From Argyresthia goedartella (taxonomy: Eukaryota; Arthropoda; Insecta; Lepidoptera; Argyresthiidae): 64,000 nt of DNA. The notes beneath the pieces were generated by a model. The model saw only the letters and a list, made by a program, of their open reading frames with translations. It searched no databases and was not told the DNA's origin. Each line of letters starts with the position of its first letter. Position 1 is the stretch's first letter. Shown here in pieces: positions 31,000-41,020 of this stretch. The position numbers and the translations under genes are program-made. The stretch lies in assembly GCA_949825045.1 (NCBI GenBank), contig OX463835.1:22709201-22773200 (forward strand). The letters run 5' to 3'.

Positions 31000-31440
31000 T
31001 AAAACTATATCATGGGTAAAAAAATTGTAAAAAAATATTCTACAGTAGCTTTTACATATTTAAATGCTCTAAAAATAAAATAAACATTACATTGAATGAA
31101 GCCCATCGATATAACATAACACAATTTATATGATACAATAACGATATAAACGTTTATTCCGACATTTACTTGTGTAGATATATTTATTTACCTATTTTGA
31201 AAATACATACTTCTTTTCTTAGATTTACTTTATATCAAGATCAAGTTACATAATTATTTATTTAGACAAGTAAATCATGGTTTAAATTTTAATCAGATAA
31301 TTTGTGTAATGCAATAAATTGATTCGATTCGATTAAAACTTTTTTTTCTTCTTTTTAGAGCACTTAAATAAAACCTTTTTTTTATATATATTTTCTATTC
31401 GTTTATTTTTATGTTTCAGTTTTGGCAGTGTTATTGCATC
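31000..31440. other. AT-rich, no gene seen
   Basis: No frame or repeat border is supported, apart from the gattcgattcgatt scrap near 31320 that may belong to the Helitron-like unit that follows. Confidence 0.45.
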
Positions 31441-31458
31441 ATATTGTTTCTCAACCAG

Positions 31459-31860
31459 TTCTTTTAATTTAAAGCGTCATTGTTGACTGGTTGTTTGCCT
31501 GTTAATTTAGTACAGTCTAGTTCTTCAATAAGGAGACCATCAGTGATTTGACTCTACGTGAGTCTACATACGCTTGACCATCAACGAACAGCTTCGAGCC
31601 TAAATAGACAACAGTGTGGTCGAAGGAACTGCCCTGCATTTTGAGTAATGTATCACAGAGTACTTGTCAAGACGAATCAAACGAGACTCGATGGTTGCGT
31701 CGTTTAATTTCAGTTTCCAAGGCCACCATCTGGCTCCATCATCAGACCCTGGATATCATCACGGGCCGAATCGAATGAGCCCAAACTGGATAGATTTGCG
31801 GCGTTTTATTGAGTTTCGGCTCTATCATCAGATCAGCTCCATGTCGTAATATTGATTTAT
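31459..31860 (-). pseudogene. Helitron helicase C-terminus joined to a noncoding repeat unit
   Basis: On the minus strand about 31655-31470 reads LLKMQGSSFDHTVVYLGSKL, then DGQAYVDSRRVKSLM, and after a one-base shift EELDCTKLTGKQPVNNDAL. This is the last motif block of the PIF1-type helicase of Helitron RepHel proteins. The canonical ALSRV has become DSRRV. On the plus side it abuts one unit (31655-31860) of the sequence that forms the 121-bp array at 48350-48833. Only the tail of the protein is present. Confidence 0.75.
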
Positions 31861-32350
31861 ACCATTCCATCTCTAAAAAGCCTATTTTAGTCACTGAAAA
31901 TAGTGAATAAATAGCAGATTGTAGAACAAGAGCTTGAAACAAGCCACTTTATGCAAGTAGGCGAGGTTGGATAATTAAGTCGAATTTAAAATGGGTTTTA
32001 AACCGAGTGACAAACACTGCTTTTCACATCCATTGCGAGGAAACAAAACAGTAATAATGTAAAAAATACTTTCTGAGAATATATTGACTTGTTTGGCTTA
32101 TCCAGAGCATGAAATTTCCTTACGTTTAAAGATAAATTTGCTTGGATTTTGATGGAAATGTCTGTTCAATAACTCCTTTTGCTTTTTTTTCCATTCGTGT
32201 GTTCGGTGTAAGCATTATTTCCTCTTCATTTTAGGACATATTATTAAAATGTCGTAACACAACAAGTTTTGCATAAAAAACAACAAAATAAGTCATAAGC
32301 AAGACAGTCTTTCGCGCCACTGTTATTTTCTTTTACTGCAAGTCATTTTT

Positions 32351-32757
32351 AGGGTTCCGTACCCAAAGGTTAAAAACGGGACCCTATTACTAAGGCTCCG
32401 CTGTCTGTCTGAATGTCTGTCCGTCCGTCACCAGGCTGTATCTCATCTACCATGATAGTAAGACAGTTGAAATTTTCACAGATGATGTATTTCTGTTGCC
32501 GCTATAACAACAAATACTAAATGCAGAATAAAATAAATATTTAAGGGGGCTCCCATACAACAATTCTTTCAATACCACATACAAACTTATGAATGTCCCT
32601 GGTTACCTACATGGAATATGAAAGTAAGCCGCACCAATATCTTTGTAAACAACATTTTGCTATGTAAAATCCAAACTATTCACTCCACACCATCCCTACC
32701 ATTGTACGGTGGTACGGAACCCTTCGTGCGCGAGTCCGACTCGCACTTGGCCGGTTT
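32351..32757 (+). repeat. Full copy of the 'agggttccgtaccc...actcgcacttggccggttt' repeat
   Basis: It runs from agggttccgtaccc to actcgcacttggccggttt and includes the gtctgtccgtccgtc stretch and tatttctgttgccgctataac. It has no coding sequence. Head and tail share short inverted phrases (ggttccgta and tacggaacc), so a nonautonomous DNA-element or SINE-like origin is possible. Confidence 0.85.
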
Positions 32758-33417
32758 TAACTAATACGCGCCTCCGAAATATACATCGCCAACTCTAAGA
32801 ATTTCGACAAGTTTGTTATGTTAGTATGGAAATCGCAGTGAACCAATATTCGAATGCGCTTTATTGGTATAAAAACATCTCTGAAGAAAAATACAAAATA
32901 ACTATTTGTGCTCTGAAATGGTGCCATAAAAGCTCTAAAAATACCAAAAATAACTATTGGGATCACGCTACAGCACTAAATTATATATACATATAATGCA
33001 ATGTTTCTATGAAATTTGTTTATGCTATCAAGATAACCTTGCAGTTTGTTCACACCGCCCGCCATTATTGGTAAATGTTGCAAGTAGGAAGGGGAAAAAA
33101 TCCCACTCCCGCTTTTTGTTGAATCCTAATCCTGCTATAGTATATGATTTCAAATCGCTCATTAGAAGGAAAGTACAGTTGAGGTGGCATCATCTACGTA
33201 ACTGCGCGCGGCGGCGTTCGTCCTACAAAGGGACAATGTGCAATACTCAAACAAAAAAACAATGTGGCGTATCTTGTTGACGACCTTTTGAAGGGCACAC
33301 TTATTAATATTATATTTTATATACGAGTTATTCCTCTAAAGACGATTCTATACCAATTCTATAAATACTCATTTCCAAACGTCGCGTGTCGCCTGAAGAA
33401 ATATTCACTTCAAAACG

Positions 33418-33600
33418 CGTCGCGCGCGTGAGTCGCGTAACGTTGACTCGCCGTTGCCAGGCAACGATTTCCCCTCCCGCGCCCGCCCCGCGACAACCTC
33501 CCAGTTGCTTGCTCTTGCATTGCTAGTCAGTCAGTCGCCACGCCGCCGCCGCCGCCCCGCCGAGCCGACCGCCATTTGTCAGTGTTGTTTAGCGCAGAAT
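33418..33600. promoter_or_regulatory. GC-rich promoter-like block with an X-box palindrome
   Basis: In an AT-rich setting this block is strongly GC- and CpG-rich (cgcgcgcg, cccgcgcccgccccgcg, (CCG)n). At 33453-33465 is GTTGCCAGGCAAC, a perfect palindrome that fits the RFX X-box. A tgtcagtgttg at about 33576 matches the arthropod initiator TCAGT. No gene start can be firmly linked to it; it lies upstream of the zinc-finger exon if read on the minus strand. Confidence 0.4.
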
Positions 33601-34050
33601 AAATAACATGACTTCTTGGACATTCATTCAGATTCCGTTTAGTTTATACCTGTATCTATTTGAAGATAACATTCAGTTTTACTTATAATACCAATAAATA
33701 CACGTGAGGCCTGATACCAACTATTAAGAAACCATCCCTATTCCGTGCAGTTGAAAAGCAGGCCTTAAACAGGGCAGCTTAAAATCGTAATATGATGGTC
33801 TTAAAGGTGAGCCACCGTTGCCCTGCTAATCCGCCAAGGTGAACGGTTAGCTTGTCTCTGGTCTGCTAGCTGTCAACTAAAAATAATGAAATAGCGCTAA
33901 ACAGATTCAAATAAGCATCTCTCTTTCCCTCTAGTAACGTTCATAACAGTTATTTTATTAGAAACAGTATTTCGTTAGATTACCGTTTTTGTAAAATTCG
34001 AAATTACGTTAAGATTGAATGAATGAACAATGAATTATTAAACATACAAT
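33600..34050. other. No recognisable gene
   Basis: The only coding-like signal is ATGATGGTCTTAAAG directly followed by gtgagc near 33792, a possible tiny first coding exon with a good splice donor. Nothing downstream confirms it. Confidence 0.3.
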
Positions 34051-34059
34051 TAATTATCC

Positions 34060-34310
34060 ATCCATATATGCATTTTTGAGAAATAAATTATTTACTTTGA
34101 AAAAAAATGAGGTTGTTTGCCTAAATCCTTTATATTTTTCCTTATAGAACCGAGTAGCATTGTTAAACGCGTGGGACACTATAGTCCAGCTACATAAAAA
34201 ACCTGCCTTCCCTTTCCTTGTAAGTATGGGAGTGCTCCGGGTTGGCGGTAGAAAAATGTACTCAACATGCAGGCCAACAAATATCACCAAAATGCAGTGC
34301 AAAGGTATGC
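34060..34310 (-). pseudogene. Weak LINE C-terminal fragment
   Basis: The minus-strand frame ends FKVNNLFLKNAYMDG, comparable with the FKKYIKQRLISKAYYSI tail of the LINE at 34851-37787. Similarity is short and no other LINE motif is visible. Confidence 0.3.
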
Positions 34311-34559
34311 TGCAAATTTAGTTTCATTCCTAGCTATTCACCTGTATTTGGTGGTCTATAGGAGGCAGATATTAAAAGTGTAAAACATGAAACCTAATGT
34401 ACATGTAGTTGCTTTAGTTATATTAAGAGATGAAAATGTACAACTTTTTTTTTTAATGAAAAATTTATTTATTTTCTCCCAAGAACACAATTCAAAACTC
34501 AAAACGTTTATTCTGTAAATAGGCCACAAGGGCACTTTCACATGTCATTTCATTTCATT

Positions 34560-37500
34560 TTTTACAGAACATTTGGTATTATTATTTGTATCATATTATC
34601 AGAAAAAAGTACTTAATTATTGTTTCTGAGAGATGTAAAAAGTCTCAAATGTCATGATAAAATAATTAAAATATAAATAACAGAGATGTATAGTCTCTTT
34701 AGTGAATAATACAATGATGATAGGAGATGTAAATGGTCCCCACAGTCAAGAGTTGTATAATTAAATTAATCTTTGGAGGTGTAAAAGGCCTCCAAGTGTC
34801 CAGTAAAAGAAACTCTGGCAGTGAGGATGCTCATAATTAATTAGAAAAATTCAGTCCCAAGCATTTTTATCGTCTATGTACTCTTTAATACTGTAGTAAG
34901 CTTTAGAAATAAGCCTTTGCTTGATGTATTTCTTGAACTTATTAATTGATAGATCTGTCAAAGTGCTTGGGAGTTTATTGTAAAATCTTACACAATTACC
35001 CTTGAACGAGTTTTTTATTTTATGGAGCCGAGTAGTGGGCACTGCAAGTTTGTCCTTGTTTCTAGTATTAAAGTTATGTATATCACAGTTTCTTCGAAAG
35101 TTAACAATGTTCTTATGGACATACATAATATTCTCGTAAATATATTGACTATGGACTGTCAATATATTTACTTCTTTAAACTTATTTCTAAGAGAATCTC
35201 TATTATTCATTTTATAAATCGCACGAACAGCCCGCTTCTGCAGCACAAAAATAGTATTTATGTCAGCAGCACTGCCCCAGAGCAGAATACCGTAGGACAT
35301 AATACTATGAAAATAACTAAAATAAACTAATCTGGCTGTTTTTAAATCTGTCAAGTGACGGATTTTCCTGCATGCAAAAGCTGCAGAGCTCAGTCTGTTC
35401 GATAGCTTATCAATATGTGGACCCCATTGGAGTTTGGAATCTAACGTTATACCTAGAAACACTGTGCTGGTTACCAATTCCAATTCCTCATTTTTAATTG
35501 TTATACATGTCTGATTATTTTTAACGTTAGTAGTAAGAAACTTAACACATTTAGTCTTTTTCTCATTTAATAGCAAATTATTAACATTAAACCAATTTAC
35601 CACTCTTGATATGGTATTGTTCACGTGATCATCATTAGCGTGTTGGTTTCGCTTTGTTTTAAAAATAAGTGAGGTGTCATCAGCAAACAGTACCATATCA
35701 TGACAGTCCCTTCCTAGATAGGGTAAGTCGTTTATATAGATGAGGAATAGGAAGGGTCCCAATATTGAGCCCTGTGGCACGCCCAAAGAAACCAATGATC
35801 CTGGTGATCGTTCTCCGTTTACGTCTACCCTTTGTATTCTTCCGTTCAGATAAGATTTTAACAAATTCAATGACGTGTCTCTAACTCCATAATGATGTAA
35901 TTTCCTGATCAATGTTTCATGACAAACGCAATCAAAAGCCTTAGATAAGTCACAAAAAATGCCTAGGGCATCTTGTGACTCTTCCCAGGCATCAAAAATA
36001 CTTTCAATGAACTGAATTCCGGAATCTGTTGTTGAACGACCGCGAGTGAATCCAAACTGTTTGTTATGCATTAGCTTATTTGATTCAAAATGATGTAATA
36101 GCTGTGATAAGATTAATTTCTCAAAAATTTTACTAAAAGTTGGTAGTATTGATATAGGTCTGAAATTGGTGGGGTCTTGAGTACTACCTGCTTTGAAGAG
36201 GGGAATTATCTTACTTTGTTTCATTAAATCAGGAAATTCACCGCAGTCTATACAATTGTTGAAAATGACCGCTAGGTCAGGTGCAATTAATTCGATCAGG
36301 GATTTAACGACGTGAACAGAGAGTCCCCAAAGATCATTCGTTTTCTTAACATTTATCAATTTAAATGCCTTTATGACATCTGAACTTGTGACGTGCTTAA
36401 AATTCAAGTATGAAGCACACTCTGAGACATTATCTTTTAATATTGCAACAGCAGACAAAGGTGACGAATTTAAATACTTAGTCGTGGAAGCCGGTGCATT
36501 AGTAAAAAACGATTCAAATTCAGTTGCAACTTCTAAGCTAGAACTCGTAAGCTGTCCATTGATTTTTAGTTCGTAATCGTGACTCGCTTTTTTACTACGA
36601 CCGGCCTCCTCATTAATTATTTTCCAAGTCGTTTTTATAACATCGGAACTATTCTTAATTTTACTACTCAGAAAATTACGTTTAGCTGTATGACAGTCTA
36701 ATTTAAATTGTTTGGAGAACTGTTTGACTTGTTCTTTAAATTCGTCACTCATGTTGAACCGTCGTTCCTCATACAATGCATACAATGCTTGCCTGCGTTT
36801 ATGCAACTCTGCAGTAGCCCACGTACTAAAGTCGTTTGAACCACTAACCACAACCGATTTTGAAGTGAATATCGCGCTGTACTGTTTCATAAAGGTTTCA
36901 AAGAATAAGTTATACATTATATTAGGAGACTGTTCAGCAGCCAAAAACGGTAGTTCCTGGGCTAAAGAGTATCTCATTCTTTCTAACCGGTCAGCAGTTA
37001 TTGGCACAAACGAAATTTTCTTTTTAATGACAGGTTCTCTAATAGAATCAAATTGAAATAATTGACCTAAATGATCTGAATCCAATTCACTGATAACACT
37101 TTTACTGATTGGAATAACATCAGTAAAAATGTTGTCAATGCATGTAGCACTAGTAGCAGTCACTCTTGTTGGCTCCATAAATAAATGGCTAAGCCTAAAT
37201 GATGAGAAAAGATTTATCAATCTAACGCTGAGAGTAGTTCTTTCTAACAGATTAACATTAAAGTCACCACATATAATTAATCGTTTCGTACTGTGTGATG
37301 AAATAGTTAGGACGGATTCCATTATTTTCTCGAACATTTCAAAGTCGCTCAAGGGTGGCCTATAGACACATATAACGATGAACTGTTCTAATTCCACAGC
37401 TGCAAGTTCTATAGTTCGTTCAACAGATAAGGAAACAATGTCCTTACGTTCCTTGAATTTCATATGATTGTTTAGTATGATTAATGCCCCACCATGTATT

Positions 37501-37990
37501 GAATTAAGTCTGGTGAACGAACTACCAACCTGGTGATCTTTAAAGCTAAACATAATTTCATTAATAGTTAACCAGTGCTCTGTTATGCACAAAATGTCAA
37601 TTTTATTACAATTTAAAAATAACTCTATTTGTAGATCTTTGCCTCTAATACATTGAATATTCTGATGAACCAGGCTTATATACTTAGCATGTGAGCTTCC
37701 CTTATTTTTAGGGTTTTCTAATATACTAGAACATATGTTGCCAGAGCCTGGGTCCTCTGTTGTCCTATGAACTAATTTAAATGCATCCTGTTATTCTGGT
37801 CTGATACCAGATTCATATTAGGCTGCTCAGTAAAAGCAGAGTTAGAAGCCAAATTTTTGGCTGTAATGTCATATAAATATAATAGTGACATAGCTATTTG
37901 TCGTTTACAATAATTTGAAAGGTAAAATCTACCTTTAGTCATAGTAAAATAATTACTAACATAATTGTTAGTGTCAATAATATCAAACTT
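34560..37990 (-). mobile_element. CR1-group LINE, ORF2 intact, ORF1 missing
   Basis: This comprises an open ORF2, a 3' UTR with repeated agactatacatctct-like phrases (34560-34850), and about 200 bp upstream of the endonuclease with no ORF1. It is the source family of the fragments at 6165-6735, 7040-7845 and 51830-52110 by RT similarity, although their 3' UTR (with gactttgac tails) differs, so they are related subfamilies rather than copies. Confidence 0.75.
34851..37787 (-). CDS. LINE ORF2: AP-like endonuclease plus reverse transcriptase
   Basis: The first Met is at 37592, but the frame is open from about 37787 and includes the endonuclease start (ISLVHQNIQCIRGKDLQ), so the coding region begins upstream of that Met. 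Endonuclease motifs are CITEHWL, VYRPP, CGDFNVNL and SELDSDHLG. RT motifs are NFRPISILPTFSKIFEK, GFTRGRST, FCDLSKAFDCV (motif A), GVPQGSILGPFLF, LFADDTSLI (motif C, FADD) and FLGITLDSKLQWGPHI. The thumb and C-terminal region end at 34851. No stop or frameshift is seen across about 980 codons. It would nick the target and copy the LINE RNA. With no ORF1 here it is probably not autonomous, but the enzyme looks intact. Confidence 0.9.
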   Translation of the reverse strand, partial: DAFKLVHRTTEDPGSGNICSSILENPKNKGSSHAKYISLVHQNIQCIRGKDLQIELFLNCNKIDILCITEHWLTINEIMFSFKDHQVGSSFTRLNSIHGGALIILNNHMKFKERKDIVSLSVERTIELAAVELEQFIVICVYRPPLSDFEMFEKIMESVLTISSHSTKRLIICGDFNVNLLERTTLSVRLINLFSSFRLSHLFMEPTRVTATSATCIDNIFTDVIPISKSVISELDSDHLGQLFQFDSIREPVIKKKISFVPITADRLERMRYSLAQELPFLAAEQSPNIMYNLFFETFMKQYSAIFTSKSVVVSGSNDFSTWATAELHKRRQALYALYEERRFNMSDEFKEQVKQFSKQFKLDCHTAKRNFLSSKIKNSSDVIKTTWKIINEEAGRSKKASHDYELKINGQLTSSSLEVATEFESFFTNAPASTTKYLNSSPLSAVAILKDNVSECASYLNFKHVTSSDVIKAFKLINVKKTNDLWGLSVHVVKSLIELIAPDLAVIFNNCIDCGEFPDLMKQSKIIPLFKAGSTQDPTNFRPISILPTFSKIFEKLILSQLLHHFESNKLMHNKQFGFTRGRSTTDSGIQFIESIFDAWEESQDALGIFCDLSKAFDCVCHETLIRKLHHYGVRDTSLNLLKSYLNGRIQRVDVNGERSPGSLVSLGVPQGSILGPFLFLIYINDLPYLGRDCHDMVLFADDTSLIFKTKRNQHANDDHVNNTISRVVNWFNVNNLLLNEKKTKCVKFLTTNVKNNQTCITIKNEELELVTSTVFLGITLDSKLQWGPHIDKLSNRLSSAAFACRKIRHLTDLKTARLVYFSYFHSIMSYGILLWGSAADINTIFVLQKRAVRAIYKMNNRDSLRNKFKEVNILTVHSQYIYENIMYVHKNIVNFRRNCDIHNFNTRNKDKLAVPTTRLHKIKNSFKGNCVRFYNKLPSTLTDLSINKFKKYIKQRLISKAYYSIKEYIDDKNAWD

Positions 37991-38039
37991 ATTATTATAT
38001 GTACATAAATTAATACATACAATACATATTTAATATAAA

Positions 38040-38264
38040 TAATCATGCAGTCTAAGAAGCAGTGGGAGACAGGAGTCCAAAATAGGTAAAACCCCGTGCC
38101 ATGGATCCCCTGGCCTCCACCTCTCGAGATACAGAGATGTTTTTTTTTTGTTAAAACAATGGGTACATATTTGCTAATACGTTTTTGCGGACATGAGTGC
38201 GCGTGTGAGTTTGTGTGTGTAGTGATAACATGTGTGTGTGCGTGTGTGTGTGCGTGTCTGTCCG

Positions 38265-38312
<48 letters not shown>

Positions 38313-40292
38313 TGTGGGTGTGTGGGTGCATGTGTGTTTTTGTGTTAGTGGGTAAATATTTATGTATGAGTATCTATAAAACACTGCTATATTTTGGTGA
38401 AAAGTAAAAAATAGAAATAAAATAGGTGACGGACGATATAAAGACTTCATTAATTCATAAGCTTCTCCGATTCCTCATAATTGAGGGATAGCAGCCAACC
38501 TGTAAGTACCTTTTTACATTCAAATTTGGAGTTGTTATATATATTGAGCAGCTTGTTTGCTTTATTGAACAGTCTGGTTGATACATAGGGAGAGAATCTC
38601 TGAGCTAGGGCTGTTATTGTGGAGATTTGTTGACACACCGTGTGATCTCTTCGGGTGTTAGCCCTTTTGGTAAACAAGGGTTGTATGTTGTCGTAGCAGT
38701 GACTTTAATACAAACAGTTGTCGAACTGTTAAGATTTTAGTATCTTTGTAAAGTGTTTCTGTAGGAAACAGTCGTGGCTTTTTGAAAATGATTTTTAAAA
38801 TTAATCTCTGTGCTCTCTCTAGCTGAATCATGTGTGTCTTACTTGCTCCCCCCCACGATGATATACATTAAGAGAGCACAGACTCACATAGGGAAGTATA
38901 TATATTTTTAAGAAGCTTTTTATCAGCAATGTGGCGTAGCTGCTTAAAAACATATGTCAATTTTCTGACCTTGAGTGTTAAGTACTTTATATGTTCAACG
39001 AAATTTAGGTTTCTGTCAATTATGACACCTAAATATTTAATACTATTTGTTTGAGCTATAACAGGGCATGTACAATCTTTAGAGAAACATGAGTGAGCAT
39101 ACATCTTGTATTCCTTATAAATGTCCTTATGGGTGCTATTTTTCAACGAAAATTGTATATATTGCATTTAAATGAATTTACAGCTAACCAGTGGCACACT
39201 TTATCAAAACCTTTTTGTGATAATATGTGGACTTCCTCCCAAGTATCTGCTACAAATGTTAGGGTTGTATCATTGGCATAGCATTGAATTTTACAGTTTT
39301 CTAGTTTCATATTACATAAATCATTTATGTAACAGAGGAATAGGGATGGGCCAAGAACACTGCCCTGTGGCACTCCGTAAGTTATTGGACATTCAGCACT
39401 AACAAAGTCATTTATCTTTACACACTGAGTACGACCAGACATGTATTTTTTTATAAGGTTTAGTTGATCACTTCTTTATACCCATTTTTTCGAGCTTATC
39501 ATAAAGCTTTGGAAAACAGACTGTATCAAAAGCCTTTGCTAATATAGTGATACATTTCTTTTTACTATCCAACATTTTAGTCAAATAGGTTGTATAGTCA
39601 AAGATTGCATCATCTGTCGACCTCCCATTTCTAAAACCATATTGGTTTTCAGATAAAAGATTTTTTGTTTCAAGATATCTAAGTAATCTTTGTTTAAATA
39701 CTTTTTCAATTATTTTAGAGAGGGTTGGAAGAATAGAGATGGGTCTATAATTATTTATACAATCTCTCTTTCCGCCTTTGTGTATAGGAAGTACAATAGC
39801 TTTTTTAAAAGTTTTAGGAAAATCTCCACTTTCCATACACCGATTGAATATATGAGTCAAAGTAGGTACTATGTAGTCCTTCATAGTCTTCAGAACTTGG
39901 GATGAGATACCATCATGTCCTGCAGAAAAACTTGATTTCAGGCTCATAATATTTTTTTCTAATTCTTTGCTATCAGTCTGTATTAAAGCCAGTGAGTCAC
40001 TTGCTGTGGATATTTTTTCGGTTTGTAATGCTGGAACATTTGGGTGAATTTGGTTTGCTAGTTTTATGCCAACACCAGCGAAGAAATTGTTAACAGCATC
40101 GACAGATTTTTCTCCTGTGTCGTGTATTCCTAACAGTTCCTGAGGAGGGTTTTTATTTTTATTTAGATTTGTAATAGTTTTGATTGTTTTCCATAACATT
40201 TTATTATTTCCTTTTGCATTAGTTAATTCTTTTTGTTCATAGGAAAGTTTTGCTTTTCTAGTAATCTCTTTTAAATAGTTTCGGTACCGCTT
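38040..40292 (-). pseudogene. LINE X, 3' half: reverse transcriptase and 3' UTR
   Basis: The minus strand runs from YKRYRNYLKEITRKAKLSYE (about 40292) through the RT at 40199-39468 (NNYRPISILPTLSKIIEK; NQYGFRNGRST) to pieces at 39442-39143, 39167-38868 and 38677-38450. Motif A reads ITILAKAFDTV and lacks the catalytic Asp-containing FLD step. Motif C reads CYANDTTLTF, with Asn in place of the second-last Asp position. Both changes would kill catalysis. Three frameshifts are also present. The 3' UTR holds a (TG)n/(CA)n run at 38208-38340. The element's 5' half is at 45935-46860, with LINE Y inserted between. Confidence 0.8.
38208..38340. repeat. (TG)n-rich microsatellite in the LINE X 3' UTR
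   Basis: A long interrupted TG run with cgtg and gggtg variants. It corresponds to the run at 16904-16980 in the related LINE. Confidence 0.95.
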
Positions 40293-41020
40293 GTATGTAG
40301 TAATAAGAAAAAAAGAAAGAAAGAAAGAATATCAATTTATTCGGACTACGCCATAACACACACAACATAAAATACACGATAATTATGAGAGGACAAGAAA
40401 AAAAGTGAAACATAGAATTGAAGGAGAAAGTAATAACAACCAATATCGCAGACAATAATATACACACGCGTCACAAAAGTAAAAGTACATACCACACAGT
40501 AACTTATATGTATAGTACATACACAAGACAACAAGAAATAAATAAAAGCAAAATACAATTTTGTAGCGACGAGTAGAGTAACGTAGTGAAGTGTGTGCCT
40601 AGGCGGCGAATAGGTTCCGACTCAGCATGTGCCACAGAACCTGCAAGAGGTCCTGCAACGCTGGTATTCTGTCGGCACCTTATCAAGGAGGAGAAGATAA
40701 AGGGTGGGTGTTAATAAACTACTTTTTATTAAAACTGCATATATAATTGATATGAAAATAAATAAACTATAGGAAAAAATTAGGAAAATTTAGTGGATAG
40801 ATAAGCTAAGTAGGAGACGAATTGACATCAGAAATATAATTATAATTAATAAATAATACATTAAAAAACACTAATTGCATAAATAGTTGAGAGTATAAGG
40901 GATATTAAATATTGTATACTATAGATTGTTCAGTGACTTAACCGATTCACATACGTACATTAAAAAGACTTAGCTTTAAGATAATATAACTAGCAAACGC
41001 GGGGATTCACTGGGGCAGAA

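Noticed and set aside
36712..37365. Plus-strand frames opposite the CR1 ORF2
   Set aside because: Shadows of the intact minus-strand coding sequence.
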